Shown piece by piece: positions 1-13,794 of a stretch of 64,000 bases of DNA. The stretch comes from Arbacia lixula (Eukaryota > Echinodermata > Echinoidea > Arbacioida > Arbaciidae). The position numbers and the translations under genes were made by a program. The notes beneath the pieces are model-generated. The model was not told the origin of the DNA. It saw only the letters and a list, made by a program, of their open reading frames with translations, and made no database searches. Every line of letters starts with the position of its first letter. The stretch's first letter is position 1. The stretch lies in contig OZ022584.1 of the NCBI GenBank assembly GCA_963669155.1, positions 16,175,417-16,239,416 on the forward strand. Direction: 5' to 3'.

Positions 1-852
1 ATAGTTCTTCAGATAACAAAGAAATAAGTCATATAATTGTAAAGCAATCCTCGGTTAAAATTTATAGTAAGCCAATGGGATTTGAAATGCATGGTAATTT
101 TAGGGCATGGACCTATCATGGATGGACTGCGCTCGGATAGACCTCCTATGATCTATGATGAGCGCCGCCTCATAAAAATTCAAGACATTCAGGTGTTTTA
201 AACAATACGCTGTATTTCTAATTAGGCAGTGCCTTCCTCTGAATAACAAAAGAAAATCTTTTTAGCCTTCGCTAGGAGTTCATAGCTGATCTTTTTACAC
301 ACACTGTGAATAAGTTTTGGGGTGAGCGAATGAAAATTGTGATAAAATTATAGAAAGAATTTGGTCCTTGGCTTTTTCGGACATCTCCGGACACGAAATT
401 GAGGTTGTTTCCATGGAAGGTGAAATACTCAATAAACGATTTACAAGATATTTTTAAGAAAATATGATTGGCCAATGTGCGATATGGAGGCATTTCTCTG
501 ACATTTTTTTTGTACAGTATTCTCCTTTTATCACAAAAACGAAGCAACCATATTATCTGAAATTCACAGACTCGCATCATTATAAGTTGTACTACTACTA
601 CTACTGCACATGCACTTCAGTTCATGAAGTAGTTCTGAAATCTTCTGCGCATACAAAATATAATATATTCCTCTAAATGCATAAAAAATTCCTCTTGCAT
701 ATTTGGTGGCGGTCGTCACTGGATCAAAAAACCAAGTGCCTCAGATATTCGATTGTGCTATCAATGATCGCGACTGGTGTAGGAATAAATTATTCTTCGT
801 GCCGACTCCAGTACTAACACCTTCCTGGTTCGGGTTTGACTCTTTCATTATT

Positions 853-1000
853 ATTGTCATGAAAATGTGTAGTAAGCCAATCGGTTTTCAAGGCTTGGTG
901 ATGTAAGGGTTAACTCTCTCGTTACCATTGTCATGAAAATGTGTAGTAAGCCAATATGATTTGCAACGCCTCGTAAGGTAAGGGTTAACGTGCCTCGTGT
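853..1000. repeat. Dimer of a 74-bp dispersed repeat (family A)
   Basis: ATTGTCATGAAAATGTG starts at 853 and 927 (74-bp period); both copies contain AGTAAGCCAAT, and end in GTAAGGGTTAAC. A partial copy lies at about 65-115 (AGTAAGCCAATGGGATTTG). Confidence 0.75.
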
Positions 1001-3927
1001 ATGTTATTGACTATAAATACACACAAATCACATGACCGTGGATGGTGTTCTAAACACATGGGTTTCAAGTATCGCAATGCTGGAACAGTCGCATCTTTTC
1101 GTCTTTTCACACATCAGCGGGAATACAACTATCCCCCCCCCCTCCCCCCTCCTCGCACTCCCATACACAAATGCCCCATCCCCACCCCCTACTCATAGAG
1201 ACAGAGTTCGAAATTTGAGCCCTGCTTTCAGATATTGTGTATCATCAAATCGACCACATTAATAAATCATAAATCATAAACAAAGTTTTGCTCCGCTATT
1301 TCTTTTACTATCTAAGATAAAAGGCTATATAAAATGGTTAAACCAATCTTATCTTGTATCTGCGCACTGTGAGATCCTAGATGTCGTTCAACCGTATAGG
1401 GAGCCCGAGACCTCCCGGGTCTACCCGGCTAGTGTCAACCAAGAACCCGCTCAAAGACAGTTCGGCGTGAAGACGTAGTATGTTGTATGTCCAGTCGCAT
1501 GAGTGTGTATTGTGAGAGAAACACATTTGCTGTTTACATTTTCTATGGCATTAACATTTTAGTGTCAAGATCCTATCGCTATTGATTGGAAACAACACTT
1601 CATCGTCCACGCCTTAATACATAATACATAATACATATAATACATCTAATACAATACATAATCTATGGTACGAATCATTTTAAATTTAGAATAACAAATC
1701 ACTGACAATAAGCATTAAATATAACTACGCTGGCTTGTTCCTTGTTCCAATATTTTTTTTGTGGTTGTTGATGGTAGAAATAGGGTTAAGACAGGGACGA
1801 ATTTGACGCGTATTACAACGTAGTCGGAGAACTTCACCGCTTCATCAGCAATAACATGGCGCCTATTCCACTCTCTTGCCACTATAGGTAAATCATTCGA
1901 TGGATATGAGCGAATATACTGTTTTTCGTTATATATTCAAATGTTATGCACGTTGTTACTAATGGTAACCCCAAAGCTTGTTCGAGGTTTGACCGAGTCG
2001 CAGTGCGTTCCATCAATAAGCCAGTTCATAGTTACATTATGGACGGACACTCCACTGAATCAAGAACGACGAGGGATTTGATCATGAAGCTGTGTAGGTG
2101 TGTTATTTTACATCGTTCCCATATCAACAATAAAAGCAGGTGCACATGGTGGAATGTTCTTGCACTACCTTCTCAGAGCTGAATCGCTGCTGTCATATCT
2201 GCATTATAATGGGTATAAACGTGGTCCACTAGCTATGGAATTTCCATTTTACTGTACACTTGGCCCGAGGTCATTCGTACCAGTAATAATCTGTTCATGC
2301 GCACATTGCAGCTATGAACTCGCTTATTGAAACTAAATCATTGAATACAGGTGAATGTCAGAATTCATTACTACGCAGCTCGGGAAAAATTGTGAATACA
2401 TTACAAGGTGGGTATATCAGGCTATGAAATAGATGTATTGCACTTGAATTTCTCCATTTCTCATTCAGCAACTAGTAAACATGAAGTAAACTCCCTGTAA
2501 AAGGCGCAGACATTTTATTTTATATCCTTGAGTATCTAAATATCATATCTAAGCTGTCAAAATTATTAGTTGCTAACATAACCTGGTCATAATCATGCTA
2601 TGCTTGAATGTAAGGGTCATTGAAGTATCAAAGTCGCAGGATACATTCTTTTAGATTTTCGAGTAACAATTACTCAACGAAAATCATGTAATTCCAGTAA
2701 GTGGACGTATATAATCATACGTCCATCATACATTAGCAGATCACTGTTGACATGCAGCCATAGCGTCATGATATGTAAGCTCCTATGCAAGATAGTGAAA
2801 TATCAATATCATTAAAAAAATAATATATGTGATTAAGTTTATTGTAGGCACTGATGTTTAGTTTAAAGCCCAGAAATATATGACTGCATTTTATTTTTGC
2901 GGAATTTGTGGAAGGTGGTATTGATACAATTCAATAGCGTTGATAATTCATGGTTACGTTAGCTTAACGTGACAAGCATGATCCCATGCAATAAAAAAAA
3001 AGCAGGCCCCCAAATCATGAAAAGATTTGTATTTTTCGCAGTTCTACTTCAATTTAGCTCTTACGATTGCGCACCCACGTATAAAACTGAGTATAAGGCA
3101 ACGACCATTAGCACATGCATACACACGCGTCGAAGCACTAGCGATTCCCCATCCGTCATCGGAAACTCGTTCGAACCCCAGCGGGAGCTCTCCCGTGGGC
3201 TTCCCATTACCACTCGGTGTAAGACGCCATTGTTGGGCAGCAACCATTCGCCGCATAATTTGTTGTTTAGGTTGGCGGACGTTTCTTTCGCAAGCCACCA
3301 GTTTTCACATTTTTATTGCGGCAATATTTGATTATACTGCAGGTGACGTATAGGATACGGTCGTGGGCGCTTTCTTCTCCTTTCTTACGATTATCATTGT
3401 TATTTATTATCAGGAATACGACGATTCAAAAAAAAATATTCAAGTAAAACAAAGACATATGTATGTCTAATATGCAAACTATTGTTCATATATTGAGTAG
3501 GAGTAGGCCTACGTGCACGTGAACAAATCATTTAAGTAAAATGTTCAATGTAAAATGAGCTAAAATCATGTGTTTTTCAGAGGAAATGGCACTCCACAAT
3601 GTTTTTTCAAGGATGCATTTGCATTGTCCTAATCTTGAAGAGTTCGTGATAATACATATCTCCTATATCATTTGTAATCTCCAGATAAACATGTCATCAT
3701 GGCAAATGCTTATTAATTATTATGAATCAGTTAATTGTGTTTTTGAAAATCATAATTTCCATCACTGACTTAACGTAGAAAGGTTACAGAATACATATTT
3801 CAATATTTTGGAGTTGCCGTGGTATAGCAGTTTTTGTGAAATGTAAAATGTCGAGGTCCTACATGTCCTAGGTTCAAATTACGCTATACCATTGCGATAT
3901 TTCAGTACATTTCAACAGTGGAGAAGT

Positions 3928-3945
3928 ATAGTAGTAGTAGTAGTG

Positions 3946-3997
<52 letters not shown>

Positions 3998-4018
3998 CAG
4001 TAGTAGAAGTAGTAGTAA
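3928..4018. repeat. (TAG)n microsatellite
   Basis: GTAGTAGTAG repeats with a few substitutions (tggtag, tagcag, tagaag). Confidence 0.95.
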
Positions 4019-4908
4019 TAGTTTAGTAGTAGTATAGTTGTACTAGTAGTAGCAGTAATAGTAACAGAAGTGTACCTCCCGTAACTTTTCCAGCCCCAGC
4101 CCCCCAAATGGTAGGTTATTGATAGCACCCATAATTCACCCTATATTTTGGACAATGTTACATCATTGTGAGTTCTTAATCGTACAGAAACATTTGCAAA
4201 CACATATATAGCCAACAAACGTCGGGAATTACAACCATTCATTCTACGGTAGAGTATTATTAATACATTCCCCAAACTTATCTCGTAGTTCTTCGTATAC
4301 ACCACAAACCTACAACACTGTCACAGCCGGCGGGCTAGTGTGTTCATGATGTTGAGGTATGGCGGTCCTGCATGTTATGTCTCACGCGACGTCATCCATT
4401 CTTATTTCGGGCTGCCAATCATCTCCATAAATTCACATTCATGAGCCATCTGCTGGCATGCCCCCTATCAATGGAAATTATTGGAATGCCATGCTTGCTC
4501 GTAAGTTTATGCGTGCGTGCGTGTGGCGTGGCGTCCTGAAGTTCCAAGCATGTTTGTTTCAACGTTGCGCTTCCATACTGCACCGGTATGGCTCGCTAAC
4601 ATTATTGGAGTGTTCTATAAAAGAACTTTTTGCAGTCTGTCATGGGTTTTATACGTTAAATTAGATCCATATAAGGTTCAACAGCACAGACCACACAGGG
4701 CAGATGATCACACGTAGTATTGTGTTCATGACTATAGAGGAACAGAGGGGAAAATGCTCAACATGTGGTATATCCTACACATAGGAATACCTGGCAAGAG
4801 AGTTTGGATTGTCAATGTCTGTGTTTGGACAATACGTTTGTGACAATGCGTCACGTCCACAAATTCACCTCACAATCTCAGAAATAGTTGTGACTTTGTT
4901 GTGACTTA

Positions 4909-4985
4909 GTTTGCCAGATAAAATGCTGCTCTATGGGAATAGTGTGCATTACTGGCGGAAAATAACACACATGGTACAAACAGAG
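4909..4985. repeat. Dispersed repeat family B, single copy
   Basis: GCCAGATAAAATGCTGCTCTA followed within 20 bp by GTGTGCATTACTGGCGG matches the units at 39540-39855. Confidence 0.6.
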
Positions 4986-5764
4986 GTAATACGAAAAGGT
5001 CGAGAAGGGAGTTATGATGGGGATTGGTGGTATGTAAAATAGTGGGGAATACGAGTAGGGATGGGGTGGGACGTTAAGAGCAATGGGGTGGGGGTGGGGG
5101 GGGGGGGGGCGCAGAACTGGAACAGCTAGGTCCAAGTTGAACCAGAGGTTGAACCACCCATTCTTCGAGAAGAGATCCATACATTACATAACCATAGCAC
5201 GCAAGCCAGCCCTATATGACGTCATACCACTATAAGACCAAGTTGGAGACGATCACGTTAACTTCGTCACTTGCGGACTTCTCATTGCGCTTGAACACAA
5301 CCATGTTTGTGCAATGCGTCAACATACAATTCAATGCTTTGTTTGTACCATTTTCAAAATGATGACAATGGCAACATTTCAAATTTCCATCATACTTTCG
5401 CCAGTCAGAGGACTCAACATTTCTGCTTTGGTTTTCATTCTTTAATTCTTTGATATCTTTTCATTCTTTGATTACCCTTTGTATTAATATTCTACGGTAA
5501 ATGCGTGTAATAGTTATAAACAGTGTACAGTGCAGTGGTGTACAATAACCATAGCAACATTGATTTACATGGAATAGACGTAAGCTATGGCACGTGATGT
5601 GTGGGAGATGACTGTAATGATGTTTGTAGGATCTTCTTTGACGCATTCGTCACCCTCGGATTCCAAGGACATTCAGAACTTTTCAGATCATTAATCGATT
5701 TTTGTATCTATGAGAAATCTGGGAGAAATGGATCTGGTACGAAGATCCGACCAACTTCAATACA

Positions 5765-5768
<4 letters not shown>

Positions 5769-5824
<56 letters not shown>
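5769..5824. repeat. (TC)n microsatellite
   Basis: Uninterrupted TC dinucleotides, about 28 copies. Confidence 0.98.
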
Positions 5825-5828
<4 letters not shown>

Positions 5829-7807
5829 GGGCGTGTCTTTACTATATATGCATCTTTCAGCCAACATAATGATGTACATAATTTCAATCAATCTATCTAC
5901 CCATCCATCTATGTTTCCTTATTATTTTCTATCGGTTTCTTCCCGTGTTTCAGAAATATAAAGGGTTGTAAGCAAATTTATCCGACAGCAAATGAGACAT
6001 TAAAGATAACACATAACAGTTAAACATATACATATGATATCATAGTCATATAGTGGGACTGTTTATATTCTTCTGTTAACTGTAATTTATATGTTTTGTC
6101 TCTGTGATTATCTTGGTCCGCTGAATGGATGGCCCACAGTTGCTCCTGCGATGGGTAACGAGAAAATTAGTTTTGAATCGAGACACAAACGAGCAAACTC
6201 CCTAAAGACAACATACCAAACACACAGGCATTTACCCGCTTTCTGCAGATGACTACTCTACTGTGCGGGCACAATACGATAAAGGAATGAAACATACACG
6301 GGTTTTTATGCTGCAAGCGCAGCTTTGAAATGCCTAACTCTGAACAGACAGAGGTACACGGCTTGCTTGCAAATCGAGCAGGCACGGGGAACGCAAGATA
6401 TATTGCGCGGAGCGTTTTTAGCGGTCAAGTTGAGACGGTCACACATTCAATCATTGTGTCAGTCTGCTCCTCGGCACCTGCTGATATCAATCCGCACCAA
6501 TGGAGCAAAATACACAAACACGGGCAATAAAAGAACAAATGCTTATTTTAGAAATGCGAAATTTAATTTCTCACAATATGGCTATCACGTTTTGAAGGTT
6601 ATATTACGATGGGACCGATTTTATTGTCGCGGTTATTGCAACTGTTGTGATGTCGTTTTCAGAAAATGGGCGATAATGTACGGTTTTCTGTTTGCATCAA
6701 TCGATGGACTCCAATGTAAATTGATAGTGAGAGTTAACACAGATACCTACTTTTCTGATTTTAAAGGGCAAACAAAAAGATCTTTTCAGTTTGACTAACA
6801 TACAGGATGTAGAACAAAACATATTCCCCAGGCCGACAAAATGCATCATCAAAAACTCACCCAAAGATGCGAAATGCCGTTAAGAAGTTGTTGCGTTGAC
6901 GAATGTTTTGTTCTGTGCGGAATTACACACTATACGGTATTTCTCTGCCTCTTACCATCCTTACGCACATACGTGATTCACCATGGAAACATAAAATGCC
7001 GTATATTCTTGTTGCTTGGATAATAAATAATTATGATGCATTTGTTATTTGTTCTTGTTTCGTTCGCCTTTTTATTTATTTCTTTCGTTTTCCTATTTCA
7101 GTATTTCTCGTCACCTGTATTTTACTTGTATTTTTGTATCAACCACCACTTGGTCACCATTATCGTCAGCATCATTATCACCACCACCATCACCGTCATC
7201 ATCGCTTCATCAGTTTTCGTCATCACACTCTATTCTTTTAAATTTTCTTCATAATATCACTAATTATGCATCAGTTAACGTTATGTTATTTATTTTTGTT
7301 TATTTCGAGGAACAAATTTTGTCATAAATTCAAGTTCCATGGATTATCCGTTTGCATTTTTTTTTCAAAGCGTGATATTTCGACTATGATGTCACCCACA
7401 CTATGTAAAGTGTAGATAAAACATGTTCGTAAACGAAACAGTGATCCCATATTTTATCGGTGCAAACTGTCGTCAGTTTCAATATCAAAATATCAAATCA
7501 TATAATCATCACCCGCCATAAAAGAATCATTGCAACTCTCATCGCAATCTTAAATGTCTACAGTATTTCCATTAATTCTATTACTGCAAATAACATAATT
7601 TAAGTACTATCAGTCCCATAGGTCACTCGAAATATTGGTCCACAAGTCTTAGTGTTAATTAACTCAATGTGCGCCATTGATGCAGTTTAGCACGTATAAC
7701 GAACACACATCCTAGAGAACAGCTGTTTTGTTAGCGTACAAAGTGTTAACTTCTAGGACTCTTCCCATTCAGTATTCATGTCATCTGATCCTCTTTAACA
7801 CTTCTCC

Positions 7808-7893
7808 AGCCAGATAAAATGCTGCTCAGTTGGATTTGTGTGCATTATTGGGGACAAAATGCACACCTGCATGTAGACAAAGAGTTAAAAGCA
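7808..7893. repeat. Dispersed repeat family B, single copy
   Basis: GCCAGATAAAATGCTGCTCA, then TTGTGTGCATTATTGGGG and AAAGAGTTAAA, in the same order as at 4909 and 39599. A weaker copy lies at about 17335-17392. Confidence 0.6.
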
Positions 7894-10800
7894 AATCCCG
7901 ACCTGATTAACACACTCCAACATACATCCAGAACTGAAAGTATCTGACACCACGTCCAGTCCAAAGCTGGACTGGAAGGCGGAGCGGAGAAAGGGGAATC
8001 ACGGGAGCGGAGAGAGAGGGGGGGAAGGGGGAAGGGGGAGGGGTAAATGGGGGGGGGGGGGGGGGCAGAAGTGGAAATCGCAGCCCCCTCAGTCATCACC
8101 AATTCTCCTCGCTTTATCCCCGCGATCTCGCCCATCTGAATTCAATTTTCCGTCGGGGGTAGGCGGGGTCACGGAGGTCACATCCTCTGAGTAGATGTCG
8201 ACTTTAATCCATACCTTCAGCAAGAGCCTCGATCGGCCTAGCATCGTTTTGACTTTCACTACTTCCCCGCATCTTCAGGAAGTTCAAAACTAATAATTGT
8301 TGTAATATTGACCCCATTCTCCTATATTGTAATTTTAGCATGTTGATTTCAGACGCTATTTGTTTCAGAGTTTAACTCAGTTATACAAATATTGGTATGG
8401 TATGTTATGCAGAAATGTAATCTGTATGCTATAATGATGTCAGAACTCACATTCATGGTAGATTTCAGTTTCAGGTTGCATTTATCCCTCTATTGAATTA
8501 ATGTGCGCTTTTGAGGCATTTTTGCAATAAAATACACACCATTCCTTTAGGGCACTATTGAGTCTGGTAGAGAAGAAGTGCAATATAACTCTGACATCTC
8601 AAGACATTCTGACGATGGTATTACTTTAAATGTTTCATCAAATTAGATTAAATCAAACCCGGAAGGAAACTTCCTTGAAAATAATGTAACTACATGTAAT
8701 TTTAGATTTTAACATCTACTTCTTAAACATATCTTTGTGCGCTAATATACATTTTTGCGCAACAATCTGATGTTCACAGGTCCTTGCGCACATCGACTGT
8801 ATTTTTTGTAGAATGCAACCCATTTTTTACACTTTAAACCCAACCGACATTCCTTTTGGAAAGTAAACGTCAATGTTAATCCTTTCCGACAGGTCCTTTA
8901 TTTTCATCGGCTTAAATCTGAGAAAGGGATCAATGCGCACTCCCCGTGTTTATCTACCGTTTATCTCATTACCCACCCAAAACCCTCCCCGTCATTGTCC
9001 CGTAATCACACCTCCACCTGCCAACTGCACAGGTAAATTCCATGTGAGAACCCCCCCTCCTTATCTCCGCCCCCTTTCCTCCCCACCCCACTGCGCCGGG
9101 ACGTTTAAAGGAGAACAGTGATTTATTTTGATCAGATCAGGACAGAAAAGGAAAAAGCCGATCAATGAAATCAATAAGCAATACCAGATTCATCATTAAA
9201 AAAATAGACTCTTTAACACTTCATTCAGTCATCATCATATTTCCTCCGGATGTGACGTAGTAGGCAGTTTCATGTGTATTCTTTATACACAATGGCATTG
9301 ACCAATGCGGCAAATACGACGCAACCGAACAACGCATAGAGCTGGGATAACTGCAGTAGATAATGCAAAATATCAAGTAAATACCTAGTGAGAACGTTTT
9401 TCAAACATTCGTTTCTTATTTCTCAATAATGTTGTTACGTTTAGTTTCAGACAACCTCATAATTACTTCACTCCCTTCTCTACCATTTGTTACAGGCCAA
9501 CTTTTTCTCCAGGTAGTTACTCGCCTTTAAAGATGTCCAAATGAGGAACACATTGCATAATTCGGATCATAATAACGACCTGCTCGAGGAGCTATTTTCC
9601 ATCCCCCTTTAGTTGGTCCTGAGCATAACTCGGGGATTTAAGGGGACTGATCTCTGGGCTTAGAGAGCTGGGGTGGTGAAGCTGGTCCTGCCAGAGAAAA
9701 AACACCACCAGTCTGTCAATCGGTGACTTAAAAGCCAAGGGAGCCGTTTTCATCTTTTTCCTCCCCAAAAAACTCCTTCCAACCACCATCGTCCTCCTCT
9801 GATATATTTTTCTTTCATCTTTCCTTCTAATTGTCGTCAAATTGGTATCTTGAGGTATAGGGGTGATGATGCCTTAGAGTTTGTGGCTTTGCGGACTTGG
9901 AGGGGCTTTGCCAGTAAGTCCTGTCAGTCGGAGGGGGTTAAGGTGGGTATATTTTTGGACCGACTGGCGGGATTGGGATGATGTTAGAGGGTGTGGCACG
10001 CGTGTGCGGTACCGAAGATTTACATACAGAAGTTGCCACTGGGAGAGATGTTAGGGAGAAGTGTGCTTCTTTTCGACAACGTTGATTGAAGTATGAACAG
10101 GGTGGCAGAAATCGGACGTTACAGTTAAATACTTGATTGGGAAGATGATTAACTCTCTCAGTCCCATAGCTAAATAACTGAGTTGTAATCCACAGTGAAC
10201 TGTTCAACTCTGACTGGTTGGTAGTGAGAAGGTCAAACGATGTGGGACGAGTCGACAGGGGAGAAGGGAGATAGAAATAATAATGATTATGTCTGTAAAA
10301 TGGTCTTTAAATCTTATTTTATGATTAGCAATAATAAGGTGGCATGACCGCAAAACTTAAACTTTTGCGCTTTTGTATTTCCTACGTATAAAGGAAAATT
10401 GTGAGGGAGAAAATTATCTTTCTCCGGTTCAAGGTTAATATCAATATATTCTGTATTGCTTAGCATCGTTACGTGAGACAATACAAAGCATTTGTTTATT
10501 GATACGTTATTATTTCTATTCTGATTTGCTAGATGAATGAAAAATGAATGCGGTATTTGTCTAGTAAATTTATTATGAACTAATTAGTATCCTCCAAAGA
10601 CATATTAAAAATCTGAGGCCTTGTACCACAATACATGGCACAATGGTGACAGCTAGTAATAGACGTAGAAACCATACAACCTCACAAGCAAAATATCTTG
10701 CATTTACGTCATTAACGCGTAAGCTTTTGTCTCCTCATTAAACTTTCATTTTTCTCCCTTTCCGTTTTAATGATCAACTTCTTGGTATTTGGAACAATGC

Positions 10801-11301
10801 GTTTTTGCATCTGCAATACAGACTTTTTTTTGTAGATAACACGGTGGAACAATTCCGGAGGGGGCGTAAAGGACGGAAATAAGGCCGTGAATCGTTCATG
10901 ACAATTACAATGCGATTCATCAGTAAAAAGACAATTTAGCGGAAGATAGAATGTGAAGACCGGACTAGAAAAGAACGGAGCGAGCGGACGCTTAGAGGAT
11001 ACATTTGACGTTTAATTAATTCCCCGCGGACCGGCAGCGCGATAGCATGACGAAGCACCGGGCTAGTGTCGGCTTGATCGGCCATCAGTCAGTCGGTCAA
11101 TTCAACAGCTTGGAACATGCCACCGTACACCTTCTTACCAGGCATCTCCAGACACGCGAAGACATGGATACAGAGAGGGAGAAATGCATGTAATTCATTA
11201 GATATCCACCTATCTGCGGCAATTTCACAACACATGATAGCGTGCATCGAGGCGATTTCCTTCATTGTTGTAGCTTGATTAAAACAACATTCGATATACA
11301 C

Positions 11302-11399
11302 ACTAAAAAATCAGGGTACATTTGGGGTACAAAGTTACGTATTTTGAGGCATTATCTACCCCGAGGCAACTTTGTACCTTTGGAGGTACATTTTTTAGT
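11302..11399. mobile_element. Short foldback MITE related to the element at 14918-15355
   Basis: The ends ACTAAAAAA and TTTTTTAGT are exact inverse complements, and the inverted similarity continues inward (GGGTACA...GGTACAAAGTT on the left, AACTTTGTACC...GGTACA on the right) for about 35 bp. The outer CACTAAAAAATCAGGGTAC resembles CACTAAGAAATTAGGGTAC at the right end of the larger element. Confidence 0.65.
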
Positions 11400-11639
11400 C
11401 CTTCGAAATGATCACAAAGACAAGGGGTACAACTCTGAACCCCGGCGTAATACAACTAGTGCGGTTTCCAGACCCTATTGGATACTAATGATTGAAAAAT
11501 GAAAGATTATTTTAATTTCTTACCCAACAACATGTTAGTTACATAATAAACAGATGTTATTACTAATTGACAGACTTGAACACTCTTTTTCTGTATAAGG
11601 ATAAACGAAAAACAATGATATTATTCAATTCAGCCACAA

Positions 11640-11866
11640 TTTTGGTTTATAAACTTGAGACTACGTAATTAACGCGTCTAAACCAATGGCTGTGCAGTAA
11701 GCGGAGAGCGGCTGGCCAATCGGATGGCTTAATTTCGCGTCGAAAGCCACGCCGCGCGGCCTTCGATCACGAAGGAATGTGCGTATACGTGACGCGTATA
11801 GTGCATTGACGACGGGTAAAACTCTGATCTTCTCTCCGAAACAGCGCGTCTGTAGCTTGGGAAAAG
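11640..11866 (+). promoter_or_regulatory. Candidate CpG-rich promoter and non-coding first exon of the plus-strand gene
   Basis: A short CpG-dense patch in AT-rich surroundings holds two CCAAT boxes (11683-11687 and 11716-11720) and several CGCG motifs. About 150 bp downstream a strong donor (AAAA/GTAAGC, GT at 11866) could end a non-coding first exon that splices to 12397. No TATA box is evident. The link rests only on position and composition. Confidence 0.3.
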
Positions 11867-12177
11867 TAAGCAATTTAACCTTTTCTGAATATATTTTTTC
11901 TTTAATATTGGAGCATAATGTTTTGTAACAATTAATAGTTTTTTCTTACCCTTCGATCGAAAGTAACGATTCTTTGCATGAAAAATACTTAATGAATTTG
12001 TTGCGTTTTGTAAAAGCAGTTGTTTGCAACGTGTACCATGTATGTGTACGTGTGAGTGTAGTCCCATAATGTCAGTACTGTTGTGACAACTGACAGTCAG
12101 TAAGCCACCATTTGTAATCAAAATATTGTAAGAAAAAAATTGTTTTTCATTGTTCTAATCCATGTCTGTGTTTATGC

Positions 12178-12295
12178 ATGTGTGTGTGTGTGTTTATATG
12201 CATGTGTGTGTGTGTGTTGTGGGTATGTGTGTGTTGTGTGTGTGTGTGGGTGGGTGGGTGTGTGTGTGTGTTGTGTGGGTGTGTGTGTGCATGTA
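12178..12295. repeat. (TG)n-rich microsatellite
   Basis: Interrupted TGTG/GTGGGTGGG blocks just upstream of the exon at 12397; intronic in the proposed gene. Confidence 0.95.
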
Positions 12296-12396
12296 TACAT
12301 GTATGCGTGCAGTTCAGATTATATCAGCACCAGATGCACAAAACAATTTTGATTTTTGAAACGCGGTTCATTTCTCCCAATACATTTGTTCTGTAG

Positions 12397-12564
12397 GATA
12401 CCATCAAAGAGTCGCTTAAAACAAAATTTAAGCATGAAAGGGGGACTCTCCCAGCTCTGGATGACGTAGCCAGAAATCGAACATTCTATGGCCATAGTGG
12501 TAAGCGGACTACAGAAGAGAGAGCACCATCCCCAGTAAAGAGGAAGAAGCGGAACAGTGTTGAG
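12397..12564 (+). CDS. Internal exon of an unrecognised plus-strand gene
   Basis: The exon is bounded by an acceptor TTTGTTCTGTAG and a donor GAG/GTAAAA and has 56 open codons in the frame DTIKESLKTKFKHERGTLPA, followed by a basic PSPVKRKKRNSVE end. Its length is a multiple of three and it joins the next exon in phase 0. The composition is protein-like (charged, no low complexity), and the basic KRKKR could be a nuclear localisation signal. The style recalls a metazoan group of uncharacterised, partly SAM-domain-linked proteins with a charged D-Y-P-x-G-E-D-D-x-S linker, but I cannot confirm the family. The (TG)n tract just upstream is intronic. Confidence 0.65.
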
Positions 12565-13672
12565 GTAAAAAACAGTACAGTCAGTCACATACCTTTGTGA
12601 TTGCTTTACAGTTTACAAACTCTTTTTTAATGATTTGGTTTGATTAATTTCAATTTGTGGTACATTTATCAAGAATTGATTCCATCCATAAAATTGTCAC
12701 ACTTCCAGAAAATTTCCTAGTCACAATATTTTTTGGCTTACTGTATTTGAATTTTAGACCTTTACTATAATAAAGAGTTGGACTTCTATTTTTACTTAAA
12801 GGGAGAAGGCGCCGGCAACTAAGAGGCATAAGTTAAGAATAAAAATGACATTGTATTATGAGAATTATGGTACATGGTGATAAAGACAGCTTAAATAAGG
12901 GGTACTTTGTAATGCTCACCCTCATCAAGGCCCTATAAATTAGTTAATTTGTGTTTATTTTACGTCTTTGTAAGGTTTACCCTAAACAGCTTTAGGGGGA
13001 GGAGCTCATCAATTCAAACAGTACATACATAAACAAGGTATGGCTAACACAAGTCGCGTGGCATGCATTGGTCATGCATGGTCAGCTCCAGTGCAGCGCA
13101 CGCGCAATCTGACTGGTTGGCAAGAACTCAAATTTTATTTTCTTAATTTATGCCTGTTAGTTGCTGGTGCCTTCTCCCTTTAAAGTGATAGGCTAACATT
13201 GTGGAGCTTCAATTAAAAAAGAAATGTTCAACTTTGATATCTCAGCTACATAGTAGCATTTGAATGTACAAATGAACATCCTAGAACACAAAAGTTTGGA
13301 AATTTATGCTGCCACTGGCAAGATATGAATGAATAAACAATTAATACTTGGGGCAAGTAGAAAATAACAAAGATCTACATGAGTAAATCTATGGGAGGAA
13401 AAGGGCAGGTGAAAACGGTCAACTTACTTTTCACTTTTTTAAAGCTCTAAATAATCATTTTGAAATTCAATTTTTTCAGGGCTTCATTTTTAGACCTTAT
13501 CAAAGACAATGCGGGCATTGGGAATTTTGTAGCTCACATTGTTTTAACTATGGTAAATGTTAGCCTATCACTTTAAATATTAAGTGGCATCAGATGTTTG
13601 TTTGAAGCTTCCTGTTGATAATAGAATTCATCTTTTCTTTTCTGTGATTTCTTATTTTATTTTGCTGTGCAG

Positions 13673-13794
13673 GACTACCCAGCTGGAGAGGATGACGCCA
13701 GCATCAAGCGGCATGTCGCTTCATTGAAGGACCAAGCAGCTAAGAGAAATCCTGATAGTGGTATTGTTGCAGACAGGATGAAACGTACGCGAGG
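13673..13794 (+). CDS. Second internal exon of the unrecognised plus-strand gene
   Basis: Acceptor TTTTGCTGTGCAG and donor AGG/GTACAT enclose 122 nt read as DYPAGEDDASIKRHVASLKD, then QAAKRNPDSGIVADRMKRTR. The frame starts at phase 0, fitting the exon ending at 12564, and leaves phase 2. The DYPxGEDDASIKRHVASLK pattern followed by NPD...VADRM(K)RT resembles a segment I recall from uncharacterised fish and invertebrate proteins, where RR-containing sequence follows; the following exon was not found with confidence in the next 5 kb. The intron between the exons (1,108 bp) contains no recognised element. Confidence 0.65.

Larger units (their letters stand above)
1001..11301. other. Stretch without a supported gene
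   Basis: Apart from the microsatellites and family B copies listed separately, only short open frames without family features are seen. G runs occur at 5084-5109 and 8049-8065. The 157-codon frame at 6325-6798 has no recognisable motif and is judged random. Confidence 0.5.

Noticed and set aside
6325-6798. 157-codon plus-strand frame
   Set aside because: Not simple sequence, but no recognisable domain, no supporting splice or promoter context, and a length possible by chance.
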